Of a stretch of 38,798 bases of DNA, positions 24,701 through 32,541 are shown one piece after another (positions within the stretch are counted from its first letter, which is position 1; each line of letters begins with the position of its first letter). The stretch is from positions 1 to 38,798 of the forward strand of contig JADIMF010000122.1 in assembly GCA_017694915.1 (NCBI GenBank). The letters run 5' to 3'. The notes under the pieces are model-generated. The model was not told the DNA's origin, made no database searches, and was given only the letters and a program-made list of their open reading frames with translations. Source of the DNA: Candidatus Ornithospirochaeta stercoravium. Its GTDB lineage: Bacteria; Spirochaetota; Spirochaetia; Sphaerochaetales; Sphaerochaetaceae. A program made the translations under genes and the position numbers.

Positions 24701-25009
24701 GCATTTTATAAGAAGCATATAAAGGATCACCGGACGCTTGCAGAGGTAAGATTCTACTATCCTGCAGGAAATTCAGTTGCCGAAGGCTCTGCTGACCTGC
24801 TTGTCTTCGGTGATGATTATAATCTCGTTGTGGATTACAAGACCAACAGGTATAAGGATGAAAGCATGCACAAGGGACAGATTACCGCTTATGCAGAGGC
24901 AATGGAGGATCTCTATAAGAAAAAATGCCTTGCTGTCCTCCTCTATATAAGAGGGATGACAGAAGGCACCTTCCTTGATAAGAACGGTGATGAGGTCAAA
25001 GGGCTCTGA
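21755..25009 (+). CDS. addA: AddA helicase-nuclease (UvrD/RecB superfamily 1A)
   Basis: A 1084-residue motor and nuclease subunit that unwinds and degrades broken ends before RecA loading. Helicase motifs are Walker A SAGAGSGKTT (31-40), TITFTRKAA (Ia), MVDEFQDNN (Walker B), VGDDKQSIYYFRGAD (III), LSANYRS (IV), TIHRSKGLQFP (V) and LYVALTRAVDHLVLTG (VI). The C-terminal PD-(D/E)XK domain shows GSADLLVFGDDYNLVVDYKTN. Both nuclease domains of the complex thus look active. The start ATG overlaps the addB stop, with AAGGAGG 11 nt upstream; an ATG three codons later is an alternative. Its 3' end overlaps convergent PatB-like by 14 bp. Confidence 0.95.
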   Translation: MNGMEFLEKYGKNLSDEQRAAILSDTSTVVSAGAGSGKTTVLSLRFARLVIDGKAHADEILTITFTRKAAAEMYERIHMLLEKAAESDERMRNELDERFPKARISTMDSFWSEIARTDSLRYGITRDFANLESDDERDIVKRLYEKLQDCDECREGFMTLSELYSSDAILTFLIRIAGMTDILTEFSAEKNTSSYETFLSLIEREAVNEGHSVFNTLIALDDADPDNGEHENIAKMVSFFESGEYGKLIDFDYKNLRKKKDKELWTFIKEKYRPLAAKLRAISNMQNTVESAAAVSALLEVFIRNVQEEKRRMGVLSFHDTEALCRRILLENDDVREWYQRKFRYIMVDEFQDNNGSQRDLLFLLSSKPGITGGHVPSPDELEKDKLFFVGDDKQSIYYFRGADVSVFRALKEDIQSIGVKVLSLSANYRSEPGLINHFNNVFKAVFDVTPDENEIKREKLISEYTGIPYTSFYAEHEEIKARETYEGVEPKIRTYMIPKSDEDLSGYASDADSEAYFIAKLIQQMVFSDEYLIPDGKNGLKRPDYSDIAILLRTTLPQMPIEKAFRINGIPYTVAESSSALMEAVGSDIFSFLTLLVYPDDKSAYLALLRSPFARLSDDAVLAFSALDGNAFSEEPELSDEDMVAFRNLRDLYHSLLEMAGRRPITRILERMFYESGYYTFLQSSDYLSAYTEHFDYIWAAASLYDNKNASLPLFLDYLRPMVGKAEKIQNAVIQHIGESGVQIMTIHRSKGLQFPIVILADSAHGASNKSKSDRLISIDGSNPLILPSLSDGDDVIQSEMCEYSSRREKAEARRLLYVALTRAVDHLVLTGYERKNGMSGSLYSIYMEGNDGNVEEIERIPDVYEGYDSASARHSFDWYDAPVSLEAVYNEKRFGVKDASHKETGWARSEDAEELPSLATDTIIAEHGIYQEFGVMVHSMLEAAVSGRTYIPSYPPVLSEEERKVISETLGEIEKAFFSSAFYKKHIKDHRTLAEVRFYYPAGNSVAEGSADLLVFGDDYNLVVDYKTNRYKDESMHKGQITAYAEAMEDLYKKKCLAVLLYIRGMTEGTFLDKNGDEVKGL

Positions 25010-26213
25010 CTGCTTTGATCATACGCTCAAGAGCCTTGAGACAGCGTTCCTGTGATGTTCCGTAATTGAATCTTACGAAGCATTTCCAAGAGTCACCGAA
25101 CCATGTACCGTCATTGACTGCAACACCTGCTGCAACACCGAAGAAGCGGGAGAGCACCCCGCCGCCTTCACCGCCTTTATAGCGGTCCGGATGCGAGAGA
25201 ACTTCCGTTTCGATCTTGCTGTAGTATGCGGAGAAGTCGATGAAGATAACAAATGATGCACTGCCATTGACGATTTTCACATCAGGTGAAAGCTTTTCGA
25301 CAGTCTCGCGCATCTTTGCAATTGTATCTCCGAGGTATCTGCAGAGTTCTCTGTTGTATTCATATCCCTTCAGATAAGCGCTTGAATAGAGTTCTCCGAT
25401 TGTGAGTCCCGGCTCGGAAAGCCATAGAGCTTCCTCTGCTTTCCTGAATCTCTCGCTCATGATGCTGTCCGAGAAGACTGCGAATGCGGCATGTTCTCCC
25501 GCGATATTGAAAGTCTTGGAAGGAGCAAAGAATGTTCCGCATTTCGCTCCGACTCTTTCATTCGCAAGTCCCATCGGGATATGTTTTGCATCAGGGTGGA
25601 CGAGATCTGAATGTATCTCATCAGAAAGAATCGGGATATCCCTTTCCTTCGCGATTGTAAGAACAGCTCTGAGCTCCTCTTCCGAGAATACTATACCTGT
25701 AGGATTCTGCGGAGAGCAGAAGAGTATCATGTCGGCTTTTTCTGCATCTTCCCTGAATCTTTCGATGTTCAATGTGAATACGCCGTCGGAATAGTCGAGA
25801 TCATGCTCTATGAGCTTTCTGTTGTTGAGTTCCGGTATCGTTCTGAATGGCCTGTACATAGGGGAGGGGACAAGTATCGAGTCTCCTTCCTTCGTGAAGA
25901 GATTTATGGCAAGAGCAAGGCCATGCAGCAGGCCCTGACAGAAGATGATGTCCTCTTCTGATACTATCCAGCCATGCTTCTGCCTCAGCCAAGATTCCAC
26001 AGCTTTGTTGTCCTGCGGATATGATGGATAACCATATATTCCCTGTCCGGCTATCATTCTTCCAGCTTCCTGGACATGAGGTTCCGGAAGGAAATCCATA
26101 TCGGCAACCCAGAAAGGTTCCGCATCCGCATTTGCAGCTATATTCTCGATAGCCCTGCGGCTCCATTTTATGCTATTTGTGTTGCGTCTATCTGCAGCTA
26201 TATTGAAATTCAT
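24996..26213 (-). CDS. PatB/MalY-type PLP-dependent aminotransferase (C-S lyase)
   Basis: A 405-residue fold-type I PLP enzyme. It shows WVADMDF near the N-terminus, PMYRPF, SPQNPTGIVF, the SDEIHSDL PLP-ring motif (197-204), and the Schiff-base lysine Lys233 in APSKTFNIAGEHAA. These features fit the MalY/PatB group, typically cystathionine beta-lyases that split C-S bonds in cystathionine or cysteine conjugates. The start overlaps the EFR1-type gene stop as ATGA. It is the last gene of the aroA operon. A role in methionine synthesis or sulfur release is inferred from the family. Confidence 0.92.
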   Translation of the reverse strand: MNFNIAADRRNTNSIKWSRRAIENIAANADAEPFWVADMDFLPEPHVQEAGRMIAGQGIYGYPSYPQDNKAVESWLRQKHGWIVSEEDIIFCQGLLHGLALAINLFTKEGDSILVPSPMYRPFRTIPELNNRKLIEHDLDYSDGVFTLNIERFREDAEKADMILFCSPQNPTGIVFSEEELRAVLTIAKERDIPILSDEIHSDLVHPDAKHIPMGLANERVGAKCGTFFAPSKTFNIAGEHAAFAVFSDSIMSERFRKAEEALWLSEPGLTIGELYSSAYLKGYEYNRELCRYLGDTIAKMRETVEKLSPDVKIVNGSASFVIFIDFSAYYSKIETEVLSHPDRYKGGEGGGVLSRFFGVAAGVAVNDGTWFGDSWKCFVRFNYGTSQERCLKALERMIKAVRAL

Positions 26214-26971
26214 TTTCTTCTCAGCTCCTTTGTATCTACAAGACCTTTATACTGTCCTGTCGCCCCTGGATATTCTATAGCATTCTCCGGGCATCTGTGG
26301 TAGCAGGCGAAGCACGTAATACATCTATTATCCATATTGGCCTTGCCATTCTCTGTCCATATGTTTCCGTTCGGACATATTGAAGCACATATACCACAGC
26401 CTGTACACCTTGCGCTTACCTTCAGCTTCTCGTTGGCACGTGGCTTCAGTGTAGAACCCAAGCGGCGCATTATCCTCCAGCCAGGAATCTTCTTCGGAAG
26501 CTTTATCGTCTCATTCTCTGTGTCCTCGATTGCTTTCCTTATCTTCTCAAGTGTTTTTCCGACAATTGTCTCTGTCTCTTTCTCCGTTACCGCTTTTTTC
26601 TTCAGAGGAAGGTAGGCATCGGGAAAGCGGAATGATTCGGCATATGACAGAGCACAGCCTATGTCCTGAAGACATCTGTCTGTGTCATAAAGCGTATAAA
26701 GAGCTGTTGCGCCGCAGGTGATGAATGCATAGATGTATCCGAGCGATGAGTTGTCTCTGTTTCCGAGATATTCGGAAATGAAACGTCTCATCGGGTAGGG
26801 GACGGAGAAGCAGTAAGCAGGGAATACGAGAGCAAGACGCTCCGTATCTGCAGGTATTTCGTAACGTCCGTCCATAAACTCCTCAATGAGATGAACCTCG
26901 GCGTCAGGTATGAGCTTTGCAAGATAAAGGCTGTTGCCTGTTCCTGTGTATACAGCAGCAATGGTTTTCAT
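26210..26971 (-). CDS. EFR1-family flavodoxin/ferredoxin protein
   Basis: A 253-residue electron-transfer protein. The N-terminal half is flavodoxin-like with the FMN loop YTGTGNS (8-14) and VFPAYCFSVP. The C-terminus has a 2[4Fe-4S] ferredoxin: CTGCGICASICP and CITCFACYHRCP. This layout is the EFR1 (EF-hand-free flavodoxin-ferredoxin) family seen in anaerobes. The partner is unknown. I start it at ATG 26971, preceded by GAGGAG at 7 nt, rather than at codons upstream inside the threonine aldolase gene. It lies 1 nt after that gene and overlaps the PatB-like start. Confidence 0.9.
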   Translation of the reverse strand: MKTIAAVYTGTGNSLYLAKLIPDAEVHLIEEFMDGRYEIPADTERLALVFPAYCFSVPYPMRRFISEYLGNRDNSSLGYIYAFITCGATALYTLYDTDRCLQDIGCALSYAESFRFPDAYLPLKKKAVTEKETETIVGKTLEKIRKAIEDTENETIKLPKKIPGWRIMRRLGSTLKPRANEKLKVSARCTGCGICASICPNGNIWTENGKANMDNRCITCFACYHRCPENAIEYPGATGQYKGLVDTKELRRK

Positions 26972-26972
26972 G

Positions 26973-27980
26973 TCAGAACTCCTCAACTCTGGTTTCTCTT
27001 ATGATTCGTACAGCTTCTTCTGCATCTTTATCGGATACGTTCATTGAAAGCACGATTCTTCCCATCCCCCCGTCCTTCAGGAAGAGCATTCCCTTTTTCC
27101 TGAACGCTTCCACGATATTCTCAATCGGATACTGTGAGCGGAAGAATATCATGTTTGTTGATGAGATGACGATATCTGCCCAGGTAGTTTCTGATAAAGC
27201 CTTCGATATCTCTTCCCTGTGCCTGTGATCATCTCTAAGTCTTTCCACATTATGCTGAAGCGCATAGATACCAGCGGCTGCGAGTATTCCCACCTGCCTC
27301 ATTCCGCCTCCGAGTATCTTTCTGCATCTCTTTGCTTCCTTTATGAAATCCTTCGTTGAAGCGAGTATGGAGAATGCAGGGCAGCCAAGGCCTTTTGAAA
27401 GGCAGAATGTTATGTCATCGGAATAGGATGCATATGTCTTTACCGGAATACCGGTCTCGACAGACGCGTTGAAGATTCTTGCACCATCCATATGCACCCA
27501 CAGATTATGATTCTCTGCAATCTTCTTTATATCCTTCAGTGTGCTATCGGGGTAAATGAGGCCGGAAGTGGTATTCTCCACCTCTATCATGCTTGTCTCT
27601 GACATGTCATAGGCATATCCATGGATATTCTTCTCCACATCATCGCTTCTCATGATTCCGTTATCTGATGGAACGATTACCGGAAGAGTTCCTGAAAGCG
27701 ATACGATGGCGCCTATCTCATGGCATACGATGTGCGATGATGCTGCACAGAGCACTTCCTTTCCTCTTCCGCCTTTTATCATGTGCGGAATAAGATTTCC
27801 CATGCAGCCGGAAGAGACGATGAGAGCATCTTCCTTTCCTGTTATCTCAATGCCCATGTCGCGGAGCCTGTTCATTGTAGGATCCTCTCCGTAGACATCA
27901 TCTCCGACTTCTGCCTCATACATTGCCTTTCTCATGGCTTCCGTTGGCTTTGTGAATGTATCTGAACGTAAATCAATCAT
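26973..27980 (-). CDS. ltaE: Low-specificity L-threonine aldolase
   Basis: PLP enzyme that cleaves threonine or allo-threonine to glycine and acetaldehyde. It is 335 residues long. Features are the N-terminal IDLRSDTFTKPTEAM motif, a GDDVYGEDPT loop, His83 stacking region (SSHIVCHE), HMDGARIFNA, and the PLP lysine Lys196 in CLSKGLGCP, followed by GGGMRQVGILAAAGIYAL. All are typical of the family. The start follows AAGGA by 7 nt and lies 2 nt after the aroA stop, so it is translated from the same mRNA. Confidence 0.94.
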   Translation of the reverse strand: MIDLRSDTFTKPTEAMRKAMYEAEVGDDVYGEDPTMNRLRDMGIEITGKEDALIVSSGCMGNLIPHMIKGGRGKEVLCAASSHIVCHEIGAIVSLSGTLPVIVPSDNGIMRSDDVEKNIHGYAYDMSETSMIEVENTTSGLIYPDSTLKDIKKIAENHNLWVHMDGARIFNASVETGIPVKTYASYSDDITFCLSKGLGCPAFSILASTKDFIKEAKRCRKILGGGMRQVGILAAAGIYALQHNVERLRDDHRHREEISKALSETTWADIVISSTNMIFFRSQYPIENIVEAFRKKGMLFLKDGGMGRIVLSMNVSDKDAEEAVRIIRETRVEEF

Positions 27981-27982
27981 AT

Positions 27983-29236
27983 TTATTTCCTTATTGAATC
28001 AAAAAGAGTGAAGAATGACGGGAATGTTACAGCCGCAGCCTTCTCATCATCAATCGTTATATCATTTTTGCTTCCCGCAGATGCCGCAGCCAGCGCCATT
28101 ATTATCCTGTGGTCACCGAATCCTTTGCCGTTTCCTCCTGGTATTCTTCCTTTCCCGTGGATGATAAGGGAATCCTCCGTCTCTTCAGCCTCTACGCCGA
28201 GAGCCTCAAGATTCTCTCTCATCGATGTTATCCTGTCGGTTTCCTTTATCCTTGCCTGCGGAACATTGCCAAGTATGGTTGTTCCTTCTGCCGCTGCTGC
28301 TGTCACTGCAAGTATAGGGAGGGTATCGGGGATCGGATTGAGATCGAATTCACCGCCTCTGAGCTTTCCTCCCTTCACTGTTACCGCATTGCCGTTCCAC
28401 GTTATCGTACAGCCCATCTTCTCGAGGATTCCGAGTATGGCTTTGTCGCCCTGCGGATCATTTCTGTCCAGTCCTTTCACCGTAATCTCCGTACCAGCCA
28501 TTGCTGCCATCGCAAAGAAGAAGGACGCTGAGGAGAAATCACCGTTGATATACTCATCAAATGGCTTGTAGCTCTGGTTTCCCTTTACCTCTGAATGCAT
28601 GTAGTCACTGGAGATTGAATAATCGATATCCTGCCTGTCCATCCATCCGAGAGTCAGCGATACATATGGTTTCTCATAGAGAAGCGGGCAGTCGATAACC
28701 GTATCTCCATTGCTGAGAGGAGAGGCGAGAAGAAGTCCGGAGAGATACTGGCTGGTTCTGCATTCAATTGATGCATTTCCTCCTCTGAGTGGTCCTCTGA
28801 TTGTTACAGGAGGAAAGCCATTGTTGTCGGTTATCGTGGCCCCAAGGCTTTCAAGAGCTTCTTTCAGCGGACCTACAGGACGTTTAACAAGCTGTTCATC
28901 CCCTGTTATTGTTACTGGAATGCCGAGAGATGCCGCCATCGGAAGCAGGAGATATGTCGTTGTACCGCTGTTGCCGGTATCAATTGTGATTGGTTTATCA
29001 GGATTCATTCCTGAAGAATCCACATAAGCGATGGAATTGTCTTCGCTGAATGTAACAGAAGCACCCAGAGCTCTCACCGCATTTACGCATGACATGGTGT
29101 CCGATGAGATAAGAGGATGCCTTATTATTGATTTCCCTCGTGCGAATGCTGCAATAAGCAATGCACGTATTGTCTGGCTTTTTGAGGCCGGGACTTCAAT
29201 TGTCCCTTCGGGCCGCGATGGAGATAGAACGATCAT
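27983..29236 (-). CDS. aroA: 3-phosphoshikimate 1-carboxyvinyltransferase (EPSP synthase)
   Basis: Joins PEP to shikimate-3-phosphate in the chorismate pathway. It is 417 residues long. The Lys-Ser pair in ASKSQTIRALL (17-27), GNSGTTTYLL, LRGGNASIECRTSQYLSGLLLASP, the RIKETDRI active-site stretch and GFGDHRIIMALAAAS are all present. GNSGTTTYLL differs slightly from the usual GNAGTTMR. No other shikimate genes are nearby. It is the first gene of a unit with threonine aldolase, EFR1-type and PatB-like genes. The ATG is 6 nt after TAGAAT. Confidence 0.96.
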   Translation of the reverse strand: MIVLSPSRPEGTIEVPASKSQTIRALLIAAFARGKSIIRHPLISSDTMSCVNAVRALGASVTFSEDNSIAYVDSSGMNPDKPITIDTGNSGTTTYLLLPMAASLGIPVTITGDEQLVKRPVGPLKEALESLGATITDNNGFPPVTIRGPLRGGNASIECRTSQYLSGLLLASPLSNGDTVIDCPLLYEKPYVSLTLGWMDRQDIDYSISSDYMHSEVKGNQSYKPFDEYINGDFSSASFFFAMAAMAGTEITVKGLDRNDPQGDKAILGILEKMGCTITWNGNAVTVKGGKLRGGEFDLNPIPDTLPILAVTAAAAEGTTILGNVPQARIKETDRITSMRENLEALGVEAEETEDSLIIHGKGRIPGGNGKGFGDHRIIMALAAASAGSKNDITIDDEKAAAVTFPSFFTLFDSIRK

Positions 29237-29242
29237 GGCATG

Positions 29243-29271
29243 ATTCTATCCATTGGGCGGCCGCGGGACAA
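29243..29271 (-). promoter_or_regulatory. Predicted leaderless promoter of the aroA operon
   Basis: Minus strand TTGTCC (29271-29266), a 17-nt spacer, TAGAAT (29248-29243), then 6 nt to the ATG at 29236. Confidence 0.75.
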
Positions 29272-29275
29272 GCTT

Positions 29276-29299
29276 AGAGAGGCCGATTCAGGCCCCTCT
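29276..29299 (-). terminator. Hairpin between the phosphohexomutase gene and the aroA promoter
   Basis: On the minus-strand RNA a 9-bp stem (one G-U pair) with GGCC/GGCC at its top closes a 6-nt loop, 5 nt after the mutase stop. It lacks a T run, so it may be a weak or factor-aided terminator or a 3'-end stabiliser. It abuts the aroA -35 box. Confidence 0.45.
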
Positions 29300-29303
29300 C
29301 TGA

Positions 29304-31025
29304 TCATATTCCGAGGAATGCCTCGACTTCAGCTTTCAGAGCTTTTTCTTCCTGAGCTGCTTTCTCTTTATTGTCAGCTCTGATGGAGAAGTAGATCTTC
29401 AGCTTCGGTTCCGTTCCGGAAGGTCTTACGACAACGGAAATACCGCTCTCTGTCATGAACTTCATCACGTCTGAAACAGGAAGCTCGATTTTCGTCTTGT
29501 TGCCATCCTTGTCTGTTGATACGGAATTGAGATAATCGTTCTTCACGATAATCGGGCTACCGTTCCATTTGTCCGGAGCTTCTTCCCTCATCTTCTTCGT
29601 CATGGCCTTCATCTTCTGGAAGCCTTCTTCGCCGTCGAATTCATAGCTGTATAGCGTGTTGTAGAAGTAGCCATACTCCTTATAGAGGGAATCAAGGACC
29701 TCAAGGAGGCTCTTTCCTCTCTTTCTGTAGTATGCAGTCATATCGGCAATCATCATCGCGCCATCGACAGCATCCTTGTCGCGGACATAGCTTCCTGTGA
29801 GATAGCCATAGCTCTCCTCGAAACCGAGGATGTATCTGTTAGCTTCACCGTCCTTTTCAAGAAGACCAATCTGCTCTCCTATATACTTGAAGCCCGTGAG
29901 AACTTCGCGCATCTCGATTCCGTAACGTGCTGCGATGCGGCTTGCCATATCCGTTGTGACGATGGTCTTAACAGCAACAGGCTTTTCCGGCATCTGGCCG
30001 AGTTCGATTCTTCTCTTTGCAATCCAGTCGAGAAGAAGAACACCAGTCTCATTTCCTGAAAGAAGCGCATAACCACCTTCGCTGTTTCTGACAGCGATTC
30101 CGACTCTGTCTGAGTCAGGATCGGTTGCGATAAGGATATCGCTCTGCTTTGCCGCAGCGTCCCTTAGTCCGAGCTCAAGCGCTTCTCTTATTTCCGGGTT
30201 AGGATAGGGGCAGGTCGGGAAGTTGCCGTCAGGATTCTCCTGCTCCTTTACAACGCTGATATTCGTATAACCATTCTTCTTAAGGCATGTCGTGACGCAC
30301 TTCAGTCCTGCACCATTGAGCGGTGTGTAGACTATCGAGAGATTCTTGTCACCGTCATTGTCCTTGAGAAGCGACTCGTTCGATACAGCGTCAATGAAAG
30401 CATTCACAGTCTCATCGCCGATCCATGAAATCGCGCCGCTCTCGAGTCCCGCCTTGAAATCGATTCTCTTAATGCCATGGAAGATATCGATTCCGTTGAT
30501 AGCCTTCTGTATCGCTTCTGCGGCTTTTGTGGTTATCTGGCAGCCATCCGGTCCATAGACCTTATAACCATTGTACTTAGCTGGGTTATGGCTTGCTGTT
30601 ACAACGATACCGCCAGAGCAACCGAGATGGCGAACTGCAAACGAAAGGGAAGGCGTTGGCATCAGGGTGGGGTACATATGCACCTTGATTCCATTTGCCG
30701 CGAATACTGAAGCTGCTGTTTCCGAGAACAGATCAGATTTGATTCTGCTGTCATGTGCGATTGCAACAGATGGATTCTCGAAATTCTTATTGAGATACTC
30801 TGAGTAGCCCTGGCTTGCCTTTGCGACAGTCATCACGTTCATCCTGTTAGTACCGGCGCCTATGACACCTCTAAGACCGCCTGTTCCGAACTCAAGATCG
30901 CGATAGAAGGCATCGTTTATCTTCTCATCATTCCCCTTGATAGCTTCAAGCTCTTTCTTGAGATCTGCATCATAAAGCTCGTTCTCAAGCCACTCCTGAT
31001 ATCTTCTCTCAGTTTCCTTTTCCAT
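29304..31025 (-). CDS. Alpha-D-phosphohexomutase (phosphoglucomutase/phosphomannomutase)
   Basis: Interconverts hexose-1- and hexose-6-phosphates. At 573 residues it belongs to the long PgcA/PGM2-like branch. Its four family motifs are the active-site serine TASHNPAKYNG with Ser145, the metal loop DPDSDRVG (about 305), the sugar-binding GFEESYGY, and the C-terminal phosphate-binding RPSGTEPKLKIY. Glucose versus mannose preference cannot be read from the sequence. Location after alpha-mannosidase makes mannose-phosphate a reasonable guess. GAGG lies 7 nt before the ATG, 4 nt after the GH51 gene. It is the last gene of its operon. Confidence 0.94.
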   Translation of the reverse strand: MEKETERRYQEWLENELYDADLKKELEAIKGNDEKINDAFYRDLEFGTGGLRGVIGAGTNRMNVMTVAKASQGYSEYLNKNFENPSVAIAHDSRIKSDLFSETAASVFAANGIKVHMYPTLMPTPSLSFAVRHLGCSGGIVVTASHNPAKYNGYKVYGPDGCQITTKAAEAIQKAINGIDIFHGIKRIDFKAGLESGAISWIGDETVNAFIDAVSNESLLKDNDGDKNLSIVYTPLNGAGLKCVTTCLKKNGYTNISVVKEQENPDGNFPTCPYPNPEIREALELGLRDAAAKQSDILIATDPDSDRVGIAVRNSEGGYALLSGNETGVLLLDWIAKRRIELGQMPEKPVAVKTIVTTDMASRIAARYGIEMREVLTGFKYIGEQIGLLEKDGEANRYILGFEESYGYLTGSYVRDKDAVDGAMMIADMTAYYRKRGKSLLEVLDSLYKEYGYFYNTLYSYEFDGEEGFQKMKAMTKKMREEAPDKWNGSPIIVKNDYLNSVSTDKDGNKTKIELPVSDVMKFMTESGISVVVRPSGTEPKLKIYFSIRADNKEKAAQEEKALKAEVEAFLGI

Positions 31026-31029
31026 ATTC

Positions 31030-32541
31030 TTACCTCACTTTTATTCTTATGGTGTTCCATGAAGCAGGGCGCAGTATTATGCTTCCTGTTCCTGAATCAA
31101 GAGCGGAATCAGTCCTTACGACTGGTCTTACGTTCTCCTTTTCCTCCGTATTTATGGCTTTCAGGTCATCCGATCTCAGTTCTATATGCTCAATAAGGCT
31201 GCATTTGCCGAATCCTCTCAGGTCGAGAGCGAGCTCCATATCTTCTGAAAGGCTTCTGTTTACGGCGAATACAGTAAGCTCATCTTCTGCCTCATTAAGC
31301 ACCGCAACGCTTTCAAGATACGGAACATCACCGTATTTGCCAGAGTCATACAGAGCCGAATCCGCTGCTGTCTCGACAACCTTGCCCCTGCCATAACGTG
31401 AAGCATGCATGAACGGGTAGTATATCGTCTGTCTCCATGCGCCACCTCCCTTTCTTGTCATGATCGGAGCAATGACATTAACAAGCTGGGCAAGACATGC
31501 AATCCTGACTCTCTCCGCATTCCTGAGAATAGTTATGAGCATACAGCCCACGACAAGTGCATCCTCAGCGTTGTAGATATCCTCGAGAAGGTGAGGAGCT
31601 ATCTGCCATGGATTGTCGTCCATCTTCTTGTCATCTTCACGTCTTGTGTGGTACCAGACATTCCATTCATCGAGTGATATCCCGATGGTCTTGCTGCTTC
31701 TTGTCACTGCTTTTGCATAATCCGCGGCAGTTATCACAGTTTTTATGAATCTGTCGAGATCGGTGCTTGCAGCAAGGAATGATGGAGCATCATCATCGTA
31801 GTTGTCGTAATACTGATGCATCGAGATGTAATCAACGGCATCGTAGGCTTCGGTAAGGACAATGCGTTCCCATTCCGGGAATGTTGCCATATTCGATCCG
31901 GAGCTGCCACAGGCAACAAGCTCGATTGATGGATCGACTCTCTTCATCGCTCTTGCAGTCTCTGCTGCGATGCGGGCATATTCCTCAGGCGTCTTATGGC
32001 CTGTCTGCCATTTACCGTCCATTTCATTGCCAAGGCACCAGAGCTTTATACCATATGGATCCTTATGCCCGTTATCCTTCCTCATCTGAGCATATTTGGA
32101 AGGTGCATCTATGTTGCAGTATTCAAGAAGATTGACGGCATCCTGCAACCCTCTTGTTCCGAGATTGACTGCCATCATGAGCTTTGTATCAGCGGCTTTA
32201 GCCCAAGCTGCCGCCTCATCGAGTCCGAATGTGTTCGGTTCCAGCGTCTTCCATGCAGCATCGAGCCTTGCAGGTCTTTCTGCCACTGGGCCTACACCAT
32301 CCTCCCATCTGTAACAGGATACGAAATTTCCGCCGGGGTATCTCACGTATGGAACATCAAGTTCTCTGATGAGCCTGATGACATCTTTCCTGAAGCCGTT
32401 CTCGTCCGCTTCGGGGTGGCCAGGCTCATAAATACCGCTATAAACGGCTCTTCCAAGATGTTCAATGAAGGAGCTGTAGATCCTTCTGTCTACAGCTGCC
32501 TTCTTCATGTCACGATCAGCAATGAGCCTTGCCTTAAGCAT
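31030..32541 (-). CDS. Alpha-L-arabinofuranosidase (GH51)
   Basis: A 503-residue cytoplasmic glycosidase removing terminal arabinofuranose from arabino-oligosaccharides. The GH51 signature runs from IYSSFIEHLGRAVYSGIYEPG, through RYPGGNFVSCYRWEDGVGP, to the acid/base Glu173 in CLGNEMDGKW and nucleophile Glu292 in SLDEWNVWYH, with a C-terminal beta domain. No signal peptide is present, so substrates must be imported. The ATG at 32541 overlaps the stop of the GH38 gene, with GGAGG 6 nt upstream. An in-frame upstream extension lies inside that gene and is not used. Confidence 0.95.
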   Translation of the reverse strand: MLKARLIADRDMKKAAVDRRIYSSFIEHLGRAVYSGIYEPGHPEADENGFRKDVIRLIRELDVPYVRYPGGNFVSCYRWEDGVGPVAERPARLDAAWKTLEPNTFGLDEAAAWAKAADTKLMMAVNLGTRGLQDAVNLLEYCNIDAPSKYAQMRKDNGHKDPYGIKLWCLGNEMDGKWQTGHKTPEEYARIAAETARAMKRVDPSIELVACGSSGSNMATFPEWERIVLTEAYDAVDYISMHQYYDNYDDDAPSFLAASTDLDRFIKTVITAADYAKAVTRSSKTIGISLDEWNVWYHTRREDDKKMDDNPWQIAPHLLEDIYNAEDALVVGCMLITILRNAERVRIACLAQLVNVIAPIMTRKGGGAWRQTIYYPFMHASRYGRGKVVETAADSALYDSGKYGDVPYLESVAVLNEAEDELTVFAVNRSLSEDMELALDLRGFGKCSLIEHIELRSDDLKAINTEEKENVRPVVRTDSALDSGTGSIILRPASWNTIRIKVR

